A DNA stretch of 64,000 bases from Bdellovibrio bacteriovorus (GCF_002208115.1 NZ_CP020946.1:186001-250000); one strand, 5' to 3'. Counted from the first letter of the stretch, positions 18,388-26,926 are shown. The notes: a model not told the origin generated them from the letters alone. A program made the numbers and translations.

Positions 18388-18924
18388 TTAAGAGGGAAAA
18401 ATAAAAAAGGCCAAACTCCAGGTGGAAATTTTCTTCACGACACCCCTGTTTTCAGAGGAGGAATTAAACGTTTCATAGTTTGAAAGACGGAATGTCTCAG
18501 TCTGAGAATCTATATTTTCCCACGACCCTATAGAAATTTTAGAGATCACCGAGGGCTGATCATAGGAACGAAGTGCTTTAAAACAAGCCTCTTTCGCACA
18601 CCACAAAGCCGCCGCACCGGGGGCCGTCGCCAGTTCCTCTGGTGATGACACGCGAGCCACCGTTTTGTCGCTCACACGTTCGGTGACTTCAACATCGACA
18701 CCAATCGGATGGGGGGAAAGCACGATGACACCCAATCCTTCCGTGTGGGAAGTGGATGAATGCCAGTTTTCAGGAAGAAGTTTTTGAATTTCCGCACGGA
18801 TCAAGTCGCGATGTGCGGGATTGTGGCTTCCCCATTCCGGGCGGGCATGAACTTGCAAGCCCGGTGACTGAAGAAGCTTTTGCGCGGACTCTGTCAGTTG
18901 TTCAGAAAGAACCAAAGAGTCCAT
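18388..18924 (-). CDS. 4'-phosphopantetheinyl transferase superfamily protein
   Basis: 178 residues. The motif IGVDVEVTE and, 40 residues on, WCAKEACFKAL are the two magnesium- and CoA-binding signatures of Sfp/AcpS-type transferases, which attach phosphopantetheine to carrier proteins. The size is between AcpS (~125) and Sfp (~230). Its start lies 6 nt after the nadA stop, so the two probably share a transcript. Which carrier it serves (fatty acid ACP or another) is not clear from context. Confidence 0.85.
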   Translation of the reverse strand: MDSLVLSEQLTESAQKLLQSPGLQVHARPEWGSHNPAHRDLIRAEIQKLLPENWHSSTSHTEGLGVIVLSPHPIGVDVEVTERVSDKTVARVSSPEELATAPGAAALWCAKEACFKALRSYDQPSVISKISIGSWENIDSQTETFRLSNYETFNSSSENRGVVKKISTWSLAFFIFPS

Positions 18925-18930
18925 AAAGAA

Positions 18931-19896
18931 TTAAACCGTGAATTCCGCAGGCCAGCTGACGGGTTTGCCGCTGGTGATGTCCATCATGCGATCCAAAGAC
19001 ACCTTGGCTTTCAGGCGCAATGCCTCATCCAGGCCCACTTGCGGCTGGAATGTTTCCAAAGCGTGTTTGATTTTTTCCATGTTGTTCATCTTCATGTACG
19101 GGCAGTTGTTGCAAGAACAACCTGCATCCAGAACCGGTGCCTGAATCAGCGTCACGTCCGGACGAAGTTTCTGCATTTGGTGGAAGATGCCGGTTTCAGT
19201 GGCCACGATGAACTTCTTCGCCGGGTTCTTTTGAACCTCTTCCAGCAAACGGGAAGTGGAGCCTGCCACGGATGCATACTGCAACACGGATTCATCGCAC
19301 TCCGGGTGCGCAATCACCACCGCATCCGGGTGCTGGGCAATCAGTTCGTGAAGTTTTCTGGCATTGAACAGCACGTGCACTTCGCACGCCCCTGGCCACA
19401 GGACAAATTCACGATTCAGTTTTTTCATCAACCAACGACCCAGATGCTGATCCGGTCCGAACAAAATCTTGCGGTCTTTGGGAATGGATTCCACGATCTG
19501 CTGGGCATTGGAAGAAGTGATGATCACATCAGAAATGGATTTCACTTCCGCACTGGAGTTGATGTAAGTCACCGCAATCCCGTCCGGGTGCTGCCGGCGC
19601 CAAGCCAGGTACTGATCGTAAGGCGCGCCTTTAACAAGAGAACAACTGGCTTCCATGTCCGGAACCAAAACTGTTTTGGTGGGATTTAGGATCTTCACGC
19701 TTTCAGCCATGAACACAACACCGGCAAGCAGGATGGTGTCTTGCTGAACTTGTTGGCCCATTTTCGCCAGATAGAAGCTGTCACCGACATAATCGGCGAT
19801 ATCCTGAATATCACCATCTTCATAATAGTGAGCCAGAATGACGGCGTTTTTTTCTTTTTTCAGGCGCTGAATATCAGCAGCAATATCATAAGACAT
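18931..19896 (-). CDS. nadA: Quinolinate synthase NadA
   Basis: 321 residues from ATG 19896 (GAGG 6-9 nt upstream); longer in-frame starts would add a non-family tail. A cytosolic [4Fe-4S] enzyme that condenses iminoaspartate and dihydroxyacetone phosphate to quinolinate for NAD synthesis. Early signature ILAHYYEDGDIQDIADYVGDS; cluster cysteines are in EASCSL, GACEVH and the C-terminal CSCNNCPYM. nadB and nadC are not in the window. Confidence 0.95.
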   Translation of the reverse strand: MSYDIAADIQRLKKEKNAVILAHYYEDGDIQDIADYVGDSFYLAKMGQQVQQDTILLAGVVFMAESVKILNPTKTVLVPDMEASCSLVKGAPYDQYLAWRRQHPDGIAVTYINSSAEVKSISDVIITSSNAQQIVESIPKDRKILFGPDQHLGRWLMKKLNREFVLWPGACEVHVLFNARKLHELIAQHPDAVVIAHPECDESVLQYASVAGSTSRLLEEVQKNPAKKFIVATETGIFHQMQKLRPDVTLIQAPVLDAGCSCNNCPYMKMNNMEKIKHALETFQPQVGLDEALRLKAKVSLDRMMDITSGKPVSWPAEFTV

Positions 19897-20001
19897 ATCT
19901 ACCTCGGGCCTATTGTAACCCAAATGAATACAGATGGGCCTCATATAGCACGAAGAGAACGAAATGCAACCCCACAAAAGCCCAGCCCTGACGGCCAAAC
20001 T

Positions 20002-20595
20002 CTATAGAGTGGTGCCACCTTTCAACACGTTGATAATGGATTTAGAAACGGTTTTAAGCGATTCAAAGACGCCACGGCCTTCAGAAGCGCAGCCTTCGAT
20101 TTCAGGGGCGTTATAAGGGTTCAGAGCGCTTCTAAGCTCTGCCAGGGACGCCACGTTCGGCAAATCACGCTTGTTGTACTGCATGATCAGCGGGATTTCG
20201 CGGATGTCATAGCCTTGTTGTTCCAAGTTTCTTTCCAGATTGCGCAGGGACTCTAAGTTTTCATCCATACGCTCAATTTGAGAGTCCGCCACGAAGATCA
20301 CGCCGTCCAGTCCTTTCAGGATCAGCTTGCGGGAAGCATCGTAAACAACCTGACCCGGAACGGTGTACAGGTGGAAGCGGGTTTTAAAACCACGGATGTC
20401 ACCGACGTTCAGTGGCAGGAAGTCAAAGAACAAGGTGCGCTCAATGTCCGTATTCAATGCCACCAGCTTGGATTTTTGGTCCTCTGCTGTTTTTTGATAA
20501 ACCCACTGGATGTTCGTGGTTTTACCGCCCAAGGAGGGGCCGTAGTACACGACTTTGCAGTGAATTTCTTTGGCATTGTAGTTAATAAAGGACAT
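20002..20595 (-). CDS. mglA: Ras-like small GTPase MglA
   Basis: 197 residues. The P-loop is GPSLGGKTTN, the switch II region reads TVPGQVVYDASRK (a Pro-Gly-Gln in place of the common Asp-x-x-Gly, typical of MglA), and the base-recognition motif is YNKRDL. MglA sets cell polarity in Myxococcus with the GAP MglB; in Bdellovibrio it is known to be needed for efficient prey invasion rather than gliding. The start ATG overlaps the recR stop by 1 nt (TAATG), so it is translated from the dnaX-ybaB-recR transcript. No mglB is adjacent. Confidence 0.95.
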   Translation of the reverse strand: MSFINYNAKEIHCKVVYYGPSLGGKTTNIQWVYQKTAEDQKSKLVALNTDIERTLFFDFLPLNVGDIRGFKTRFHLYTVPGQVVYDASRKLILKGLDGVIFVADSQIERMDENLESLRNLERNLEQQGYDIREIPLIMQYNKRDLPNVASLAELRSALNPYNAPEIEGCASEGRGVFESLKTVSKSIINVLKGGTTL

Positions 20596-21209
20596 TACAG
20601 CTCCACGCGGTTTTGCAGGGCGCGACCCATCGTTCTATCATCTACGAAATCGATGTCGCTGCCAATAGGAACTCCATGGGCAATGCGAGAAAGTTTCAAG
20701 CCTTTGCCCTGCAGTTGCTTCGCCAGGTACAAAATGGTGGTGTCGCCCTCAAGGTCCGCATCCAATGCAAGGATGATTTCCTTGATCGCAGGACCCGTGC
20801 CGTTCAAACCGTCTTCAACTCGGTCGATCAGCTCTTTGATTTTCAATTCTTTAGGACCAATGCCTTCCAGTGGAGAGATCGCCCCATGCAAAACATGGTA
20901 GCGGCCACGGAACGCGCCCGAAGATTCAATTCTCATGATATCGGATGGTTCTTCCACGACACAGATGGATTCGTCGGAACGGTGAGAATCCTCACAATAA
21001 CGGCAGACATCGGTGTCGGTGTAGTTGAAGCAGGTCGGGCAGTCGTGAACTTCAGCCTTGACGCGCAAAAGCGCCTCACTCAAACGTTCCGGGTATTCGT
21101 TCCCGGTGCGCAGAATGTAATAAGCCAGACGCTGAGCAGTCTTTGGCCCGATACCAGGCAGACGGCTCAACTCGTGGACTAATTTTTCAAGGGCGCTAAT
21201 GTGTAACAT
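20595..21209 (-). CDS. recR: Recombination mediator RecR
   Basis: 204 residues. The order is the helix-hairpin-helix region LSRLPGIGPKTAQRLAYYIL, the C4 zinc finger (CPTCFNYTDTDVCRYC) and a Toprim domain (ICVVEEPSD, LALDADLEGD). It loads RecA on SSB-coated gaps together with RecF/RecO. Its start lies 5 nt after the ybaB stop and its stop overlaps the mglA start. Confidence 0.96.
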   Translation of the reverse strand: MLHISALEKLVHELSRLPGIGPKTAQRLAYYILRTGNEYPERLSEALLRVKAEVHDCPTCFNYTDTDVCRYCEDSHRSDESICVVEEPSDIMRIESSGAFRGRYHVLHGAISPLEGIGPKELKIKELIDRVEDGLNGTGPAIKEIILALDADLEGDTTILYLAKQLQGKGLKLSRIAHGVPIGSDIDFVDDRTMGRALQNRVEL

Positions 21210-21214
21210 CTAAA

Positions 21215-21538
21215 TTAAAACATTCCTGGGATATTCAGGCCGCCAGTGATTTTTTCCATTTCTTTAGCGGAAGTATCACGGGCTGTTTTAACTGCTTCGT
21301 TGGTTGCAGACAGGATCATGTCCTGAAGCATCTCAACATCGCCAGCTTTCAAAACTTCAGGGTCGATGGTCAAAGCAGTGATCAAGTGGTCGCCGTTCAC
21401 TTTTACTTTTACAGCGCCGCCACCGGAAGTCGCTTCGTACTCAACTTTTGCAAGTTCTTCCTGGGCTTTCTTCATTTTCATCTGCATTTGGTTGGCTTGC
21501 TTCATCAGCTGGGCCATTCCGCCGGGCATACCCTTCAT
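21215..21538 (-). CDS. YbaB/EbfC nucleoid-associated protein
   Basis: 107 residues. The N-terminal helix rich in Met and Gln (GGMAQLMKQANQMQMKMKKA) and the strand GGGAVKVKVNGDH are diagnostic of the YbaB/EbfC family, small dimeric DNA-binding proteins. It sits between dnaX and recR, the widely conserved arrangement in bacteria. Confidence 0.95.
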   Translation of the reverse strand: MKGMPGGMAQLMKQANQMQMKMKKAQEELAKVEYEATSGGGAVKVKVNGDHLITALTIDPEVLKAGDVEMLQDMILSATNEAVKTARDTSAKEMEKITGGLNIPGMF

Positions 21539-21551
21539 AAAATCTCCTTTT

Positions 21552-23369
21552 TTAGTGGCCGCGCTTGTTCAGTTCAACGATGGACTTGATCTGTCCCTTG
21601 AACACGGTTTGAGCGGCTTTAACCATCGGGTTTTCAATGATCTTGTTGCGCAGATCCTCTTCGGCCATCTGCACTTTTTTCTGCTGGATGGCTTGGGCGG
21701 ATTCGCCGACCTGATCACGACTCATCAATACTTCAAAAGAATACCCAGCACCCCAGTACGAATCAATAAATCCCTGTAGTTTTTTGCGCACTTGGGCGTC
21801 AGCCATTTGGTCTTTCAGGAAGGCCAATTTCACAGGAACGCCAAGGCTGATCAGCTTTCCCTCTTCCTTAACAAACAGTAAATTTTCCACTTTTGCTGCA
21901 AACAAAGCGTCGTCCTGGCGAAGCAGTTCGACAAAGTTCACCCAGCGCTCTTTAGAGGTGGAACCAGAGGCAATTTTCGGTTTGCTTTCAACAACCGGAG
22001 TTGGTTGAGCTGCCGGAACCGGAGCGGCCGGTGCGGTCGCCGCAGGCTTTGCCACTGGTGCGGGATTTGATTTCAGGGAAGAGGCCGCGGAAGAAGCTTT
22101 GTTCAGCGCTGCCTTCATCGCCTCAAGGCCGGTCGGGCCATCAAGAACCTTCTGGGATTCCTCGATGCGATCATGTCCTTTTACGGGAAGGCTTACCGGC
22201 GGAACGTAGGGCCTGGCCCCACCTGCGCTGTGAGTGGGAATAGATCCGCCTTGCAACAAAGTCTTCAGATCCACAAGTTTGGGAGCAGAAGCCATGCGCA
22301 GCAAAGTCACTTCAAGCACAATGCGAGGATCCTGGGCGCGAGGAATGTCCGAACCGCCTTTTAAAGCCATGTCGAAGAGCATGTGGATGTCCTCTTCCGG
22401 CAGACGCTGAGCCATTTCGCTCAAAGCCTGCAGTTCAGAATCCGGCATTTCCAGAATCTGACTGGCTTGCGCTTCAGACACCTTGATCAGAAGCAGGTTG
22501 CGGATCATTTCCAAAAGATCCTGAGAATACAAGTGCGGCTCAAAACCGGCCGCAGCGATTTTCTCAATCACTTTCAAAACCGCCTGAGAGTTGCGATCAA
22601 TCAGAGCGTTCAAAGTTTCAAAAAGCAAAGCCCGGTCCGTCAGTCCCAGGATTTCAACCACACTGGCGCGGGTCAAAGGACCGTTGGCAAAAGTGATCAC
22701 CTGATCCAGCAAACTTTGCGAGTCACGCATGGATCCATCACCCTGACGAGCCACCACCCACAAAGCTTCATCATCCGCTGTCACGCCTTCACGATCACAG
22801 ATCAGTTTCAGGCGCTCGGTGATAGAGCGGGTGGAGATACGGCGGAAATCAAAACGCTGACAGCGGGACAGAATCGTCTGCGGGATCTTGTGCACTTCGG
22901 TGGTGGCCATGATGAACACCACGTGGGAAGGCGGCTCTTCCAATGTCTTCAACAGGGCGTTGAAGGCGCTGGTGGAAAGCATGTGCACTTCGTCGATGAT
23001 ATAGATTTTGTATTTTCCACTGGAAGGCATGAAAGCCACAGTGTCGCGAAGCTCACGGATCGCATCCACACCGTTGTTGGAAGCTCCATCGATTTCGATC
23101 ACGTCGATGCTGGAACCCCCTGCGATTTCTTTACAGGAATCGCACTCGTTGCACGGAACAAAGTTCTGGGCATTCGGGCAGCGAAGGGCTTTGGCAAGGA
23201 TACGAGCGGAAGAGGTTTTTCCTGTACCACGCGGACCTGTGAAAAGCAGGGCGTGAGGCAAGCGACCGTTTTTAAGGGCATTGGAAAGTGTTTGGGTAAT
23301 ATGATTTTGCCCGACAACGTCGGTAAATGATTGGGGACGCCATTTGCGTGCAATCACCTGATAAGACAA
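21552..23369 (-). CDS. dnaX: DNA polymerase III subunit tau (DnaX)
   Basis: 605 residues from TTG 23369, which has GAGGGG upstream and puts the family start SYQVIARKWRPQSF right after it; a longer frame would add 16 unrelated residues. The AAA+ clamp-loader part shows Walker A GPRGTGKTSSA, a four-Cys zinc module (C...CNECDSCKE) and Walker B YIIDEVHML. A Pro/Ala-rich linker (about 405-455) joins it to a C-terminal domain of about 120 residues that should contact the polymerase. I see no convincing slippery site for a shorter gamma form. Confidence 0.95.
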   Translation of the reverse strand: MSYQVIARKWRPQSFTDVVGQNHITQTLSNALKNGRLPHALLFTGPRGTGKTSSARILAKALRCPNAQNFVPCNECDSCKEIAGGSSIDVIEIDGASNNGVDAIRELRDTVAFMPSSGKYKIYIIDEVHMLSTSAFNALLKTLEEPPSHVVFIMATTEVHKIPQTILSRCQRFDFRRISTRSITERLKLICDREGVTADDEALWVVARQGDGSMRDSQSLLDQVITFANGPLTRASVVEILGLTDRALLFETLNALIDRNSQAVLKVIEKIAAAGFEPHLYSQDLLEMIRNLLLIKVSEAQASQILEMPDSELQALSEMAQRLPEEDIHMLFDMALKGGSDIPRAQDPRIVLEVTLLRMASAPKLVDLKTLLQGGSIPTHSAGGARPYVPPVSLPVKGHDRIEESQKVLDGPTGLEAMKAALNKASSAASSLKSNPAPVAKPAATAPAAPVPAAQPTPVVESKPKIASGSTSKERWVNFVELLRQDDALFAAKVENLLFVKEEGKLISLGVPVKLAFLKDQMADAQVRKKLQGFIDSYWGAGYSFEVLMSRDQVGESAQAIQQKKVQMAEEDLRNKIIENPMVKAAQTVFKGQIKSIVELNKRGH

Positions 23370-23400
23370 AACCCACCCCTCATCACAAACAGGAAAAAAA

Positions 23401-23502
23401 GTGGCCGAGCACCCCATATCACATAGTCCCTCGAGTGCCGTTGCTTCCTTCCGGACCTAGCGGGATTCGTCAAGAGAGCTATTGTATGGGACCCGGCCAC
23501 CG
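23401..23502 (-). ncRNA. ffs: Signal recognition particle RNA (4.5S)
   Basis: On the minus strand the apical SRP motif GGTCCGGAAGGAAGCAACGG is present, and the ends pair (GTGGCCGGG with the distal CGGCCAC at 23401-23407). A T run (A run 23394-23400 on the plus strand) follows the closing stem and probably ends transcription. It lies directly upstream of dnaX on the same strand, a common bacterial linkage. The RNA binds Ffh and directs membrane-protein targeting. Confidence 0.93.
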
Positions 23503-23551
23503 CTGGATGTATCCCATTGGTGGGGGGATTACATTCGATAACTCGCCGCGC

Positions 23552-23696
23552 ATTTCAGTTAGTTTGGGAGGGGAACCCCGCTTCGTCGGGCACGCCGTCC
23601 GGGCTCTGCTGGCGCCGGGGCGGGGCCCCGGTTCGGGCCGTCCGGGCCCCGCCAGAGGCCCTCCTTCGGGGGTTCCCCTCCCAAACTAACTGAAAT
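23552..23696. repeat. Long palindromic element: 28-bp perfect inverted repeat around a GC-rich core
   Basis: 23552-23579 and 23669-23696 are perfect reverse complements (28 bp) around an 89-bp very GC-rich core. The symmetry continues outward with TTCGATA (23534-23540)/TATCGAA (23706-23712) and ATCCCATT (23511-23518)/AATGGGAT (23723-23730), so the whole element may span 23511-23730. It abuts the SRP RNA's 5' end. I see no target-site duplication and no ORF. Confidence 0.8.
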
Positions 23697-23752
23697 ACCC
23701 GAAGCTATCGAAAATACTGGGGAATGGGATAACTGGGCGGTGGTGCTTGGGG

Positions 23753-23810
23753 ATTTTCTGGCTGGCCCTGCGGGCGCCGCGGTTTTTCTGGCTGGCCTTC
23801 GGCGCCGCCT
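23753..23810. repeat. Imperfect tandem repeat, about 29 bp x 2
   Basis: Two copies of a unit built from TTTTCTGGCTGGCC and GGCGCCGC follow each other, differing by a few bases (CTGCG versus TTC). It is part of the GC-rich non-coding stretch between the SRP RNA and 23965. Confidence 0.6.
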
Positions 23811-23859
23811 TTTTGGGGCTTGGCCCCTTTCCCCCCGGGGATGGGGAGCGGGGGAGAGG

Positions 23860-23897
23860 GTTAACTGGGAATTGTTGGGTTAACTGGGAATTGTTGG
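23860..23897. repeat. Perfect 19-bp tandem duplication
   Basis: GTTAACTGGGAATTGTTGG occurs twice back to back (23860-23878 and 23879-23897), about 70 bp upstream of the next start codon. Confidence 0.8.
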
Positions 23898-23964
23898 GGT
23901 GGGTCGTTGCTTGCTGTTCCTCATTCCTTGCGCGAGGATTATTCAACTTACCGAGGTGAATCCT

Positions 23965-24330
23965 ATGATGAAATTGATCCTTTCCCTGTCCCTGATCAGC
24001 TCCTTTGCTTTTGCTCAATCCGTCGGCGTGAAAGACATCCCGGCTGATGGCGACACCACCATCGAAATCAAAAAAGGCTCTAAAACTCAAAACGAGTACG
24101 AAGTCATCCAAAGCGAAGACGAAATCGAAGGCGATGCAGCTCCACTCCTGAAAGAAGCCCGTGTGAATTGGAAAAAAGCCTGCGCCGATTGGAAAGCTGA
24201 AACCAAAGATCTGAACAAAGAAAACCGTGTCTTGACCCTGAGCTGCGGAAAAATGGAGTGCTCCACCGTTGCGATGGAATCCACTTGCCGCTCTAAAACC
24301 AACGCCAAGATTAAAGTTAAGGTAAAATAG
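23965..24330 (+). CDS. Small secreted hypothetical protein
   Basis: 121 residues from ATG 23965 (GAGGTG about 7 nt upstream). The signal peptide MMKLILSLSLISSFAFA is cut before QSVG. The mature part is highly charged with four cysteines (ACADW, SCGKMEC, STC), so disulfides are likely in the periplasm. It ends in Lys/Val alternation. I do not recognise a family. Confidence 0.75.
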   Translation: MMKLILSLSLISSFAFAQSVGVKDIPADGDTTIEIKKGSKTQNEYEVIQSEDEIEGDAAPLLKEARVNWKKACADWKAETKDLNKENRVLTLSCGKMECSTVAMESTCRSKTNAKIKVKVK

Positions 24331-24358
24331 GGTAATTCTTTCCACGCCTATTTCGAAT

Positions 24359-24401
24359 AAAGCTCAACGTGTCTATATTTCCGGGCATGTTGAGCTTTTT
24401 T
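24359..24401 (+). terminator. Terminator hairpin overlapping the next gene's start
   Basis: AAAGCTCAACGTG (24359-24371) pairs with CATGTTGAGCTTT (24386-24398) with one G-T, and T6 follows (24396-24401). It terminates the upstream gene, yet its 3' arm contains ATG 24387 and its 5' arm contains GTG 24369, the only starts for the next gene. Confidence 0.75.
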
Positions 24402-25325
24402 ATTTCCCTTCTTCTTTCTTCCGTTTCTCCGGTTCAAGCGGCCACTGTGGGTTCCTGCAAAGGCGTAAACGGTGCAGTTCGTGAAGTGATCTTTCTCGAG
24501 CACCAGGACTGTGAACTGGCGGCAAGTCTGTCTGACATCTTCAATGAAATGGCTCAGACCTTTCAATCCACCGCCTCCGTGAATCTTGTGATCGGGGGGC
24601 CTTCTGATAATGCCAGCTTTGACAACGGCTCTATCGTGCAGGTGCCTTATCGTATGTTGTTTTACGGAAAGTACGGGCGCAGTTACGAAGTGCCGCTTTC
24701 AAATTTGTACGTCAGTGCGGCTCACGAATATGGTCATGCGATTTTCCACGAGGCTCTTCGCAAGTCGGCCGGGGATGAGTATAAAAATCTTTTTGCAAAG
24801 CTGGATGATCTTTCGGCACGCAAGCTGGCAATTCTAAAAGGGGCTTCGGATGTGAATTTTGTCGGTGATTCGACGGCGCTTTACTATTCGCCCGAGTTTC
24901 GTCACATCAGTTCGCGCATGGGGGCGTATTCGGAATTCTTTGCTGATGTGCTGGCTGTGTATCACTTCAATGACCGCCGGGCGATGGTGAAAGCGCTTTA
25001 TCACGATGGTCTTGATGACTTTCAATATAACTATATTCGGATGCGTGATTTTTCTTCTGATCCTGATCCCAAGTGGCAACATCTTATGACCGAAGATCAC
25101 GCCAAGCTCGCGCCCACCAGGGCTTTCGTGGGTCGGCACCTGTGGCCCGAAACTTCGGTTCAGGCCGGGGAGCTGGCGGACTGGATTTTATTTTCGGTGC
25201 TTCGTATGCTGACCGAAGACCTGATGGATGACGAAGAGCCGGAATGGGAACTCGCCAACCAGAATCTGATTCGCGAGCTTGAAAGTTTACCGCCTACAGT
25301 TGGCAAAGCGGCTTCTGTTCGGTAA
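24387..25325 (+). CDS. Exported zinc metalloprotease-like protein (HEYGH)
   Basis: 312 residues from ATG 24387 (318 from GTG 24369). The signal peptide MLSFFISLLLSSVSPVQA suits the ATG. The zinc motif is SAAHEYGHAIFHEAL, and a candidate third ligand helix, YSEFFADVLAV, lies about 75 residues on. Two cysteines near the mature N-terminus may pair. It is a secreted or periplasmic gluzincin-type peptidase by motif, but not of a family I can name. Both possible start codons lie inside a terminator hairpin, so expression may be controlled by that structure. Confidence 0.8.
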   Translation: MLSFFISLLLSSVSPVQAATVGSCKGVNGAVREVIFLEHQDCELAASLSDIFNEMAQTFQSTASVNLVIGGPSDNASFDNGSIVQVPYRMLFYGKYGRSYEVPLSNLYVSAAHEYGHAIFHEALRKSAGDEYKNLFAKLDDLSARKLAILKGASDVNFVGDSTALYYSPEFRHISSRMGAYSEFFADVLAVYHFNDRRAMVKALYHDGLDDFQYNYIRMRDFSSDPDPKWQHLMTEDHAKLAPTRAFVGRHLWPETSVQAGELADWILFSVLRMLTEDLMDDEEPEWELANQNLIRELESLPPTVGKAASVR

Positions 25326-25863
25326 GTCCTCCGTCTTGCGGGGTTGTCAGGAACTTGCAGGGATCATATCCCTTGTCCTGCAAAAATATCGTCAGGTCCT
25401 TCAGTGTCGCGGCGGGCAGATCCGGAGTGCGTGACAGAATCCAGCCGTAATCGCGGCTTGGGTGGCCCACCACCGCGAACTGATAGTTTTCATCCAAGCG
25501 GATGATCCAGTACTTTCCTCCAAAAATGTAAATCCAGCGGTCGCCAATTTTTACGAACGTCACTTTCAGTTTGGCGTTCGTCGTGGGATCCACGACTTTG
25601 CCACGGCCCTCAGACTGACTGCGATCGCCGCTGGCGGTCTGACACGAATTCAGAACTTTCACTTCGTTGGTGTCGGTCAGTAGTTCGTACTCTGCGGTGG
25701 TGTTACTCACACATTGTTTTTGAAAAGATTGAGGAATCGAGGCGATCTCGTGCCACTTTCCCATATAGCGGGGAATGTCCACTTGATCCACCACCGGCAG
25801 ATCTGCGGCAAAGGCGAAGCTCGTGGAAGAGAACAACAGTAAGCACAACAGCAGTGGCTTCAT
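25294..25863 (-). CDS. Lipocalin family protein (Blc-like)
   Basis: 189 residues with a signal peptide cut after AFA. The lipocalin signature is GKWHEIASIP near residue 35, and later RDYGWILSRTPDL matches the second conserved region of bacterial lipocalins. Unlike E. coli Blc it lacks a lipobox Cys, so it should be soluble in the periplasm. Cysteines in KQCVS, NSCQ and DPCK could form disulfides. It likely binds or moves lipids. Its 3' end overlaps the convergent metalloprotease gene by 32 bp. Confidence 0.92.
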   Translation of the reverse strand: MKPLLLCLLLFSSTSFAFAADLPVVDQVDIPRYMGKWHEIASIPQSFQKQCVSNTTAEYELLTDTNEVKVLNSCQTASGDRSQSEGRGKVVDPTTNAKLKVTFVKIGDRWIYIFGGKYWIIRLDENYQFAVVGHPSRDYGWILSRTPDLPAATLKDLTIFLQDKGYDPCKFLTTPQDGGLTEQKPLCQL

Positions 25864-26091
25864 GAAAACTCCTTGGTGTTTGAACTTTATACCTCTTTTG
25901 GTCTTGAAGGGGTTGGTCCTGTGCTAAAAGACAAATCTTCTTTCAGAGTATTCTCTGAACTGGATGCGCTTATTTAAAGCTGCCTCGCTTTTTACTAACC
26001 CTTCCTCCAGAACGAGAGGGTCCTGTCTATGAAAAATATGTAAGCATTGTAGGCTGACACTTCCTTGCGAAAACGCAATGAAGGAGATCAG

Positions 26092-26847
26092 ATGAAAATT
26101 AAGAATCACGCTATCACTATGATCGTCGCTCTGGGCTTGCCTCTTATCGGATGTCAGGGCGGATCAGAAGACTTCCAGAACTATTCCAGCACTTCTTCAG
26201 CACAAAACGATTCCCAAAATATCACCGACCCCACAGACACCACGGTCGAAGACAGTCACGATATCGCCGATCACATTCACAACGACATTACGGAAGCCAT
26301 CAGCGAAGACATTCAGGCGCTGGGTTGTGTGAAAGCTTCCACGTCACAAAAAAAGCAAGTGAACCTGGGGCTGTCCAAAAAAGAAGAGTTCCTTGCAAAA
26401 TGCTCCAAAGAGACCAACGGCTCTTCCTGGTGTGATGAGCTGGTTCGTCCGAATCCACGCAGTGTGAACACATTCCGTTGCACCTACGGTTCGTCCCAGG
26501 CGCACAACCTGATTCACCCGGATGAAAGCACCTGGAAATATCCAATCGCGGGTGTGCGCATCCTTCAGGATCTTTCTGCGAAAGGCCTTAAAATCAGCCA
26601 GATCTACAACTGGTGGAGACCTGAGCCCTACAACAAAAACGTCGGCGGGGCCGCCGGTCGCCATCCGTACGGAACTTCCATCGACGTTCGTTTCGCCAGC
26701 AACAGTGAAGCGGACCGCGCCTTCCGCGAGCTTTGCAAAATGCGTAAAGCCAAACGCCTGCGTGCGATTGGTCACTATGGCAGCGCCTCTTTGCACATTG
26801 GTGTGGGTGATAGAACCGCCAACACCTGGGGCAAAAGCTGCAACTGA
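26092..26847 (+). CDS. Lipoprotein with M15-type peptidase-like domain
   Basis: 251 residues from ATG 26092 (AAGGAGA upstream). The lipobox is LIGC. A Ser/Thr/Asp-rich linker (about 25-75) leads to a domain with GRHPYGTSIDV and, about 50 residues later, ASLHIGVG. The H-x(3)-G-x(3)-D and H-x-x-V-G spacing is that of M15/LAS-type D-Ala-D-Ala peptidases (PF08291-like). The Asp usual in the last motif is Gly here. It probably acts on peptidoglycan from the outer or inner membrane. Confidence 0.75.
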   Translation: MKIKNHAITMIVALGLPLIGCQGGSEDFQNYSSTSSAQNDSQNITDPTDTTVEDSHDIADHIHNDITEAISEDIQALGCVKASTSQKKQVNLGLSKKEEFLAKCSKETNGSSWCDELVRPNPRSVNTFRCTYGSSQAHNLIHPDESTWKYPIAGVRILQDLSAKGLKISQIYNWWRPEPYNKNVGGAAGRHPYGTSIDVRFASNSEADRAFRELCKMRKAKRLRAIGHYGSASLHIGVGDRTANTWGKSCN

Positions 26848-26896
26848 TTTTAATCTAATATCCAAGATTGTCCGTCCCTGAATCTGGACGGACCGG

Positions 26897-26926
26897 ACGC
26901 CGAAGACCCTCTTCGGCGTTTCTATT
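26897..26926 (+). terminator. Terminator after the M15-like lipoprotein gene
   Basis: ACGCCGAAGA (26897-26906) pairs with TCTTCGGCGT (26910-26919), followed by TTCTATTT. A second hairpin, TCCGTCC/GGACGGA (26871-26892), stands just before it. Confidence 0.8.

Noticed and set aside
21677-21690. A6 run in dnaX as programmed frameshift site
   Set aside because: It lies close to the gene's end, so slippage would not give a gamma-like product.
23686-24345. Minus-strand ORF of 219 residues
   Set aside because: Its N-terminal part is antisense to the small secreted protein and the rest lies in repeats; no ribosome site.
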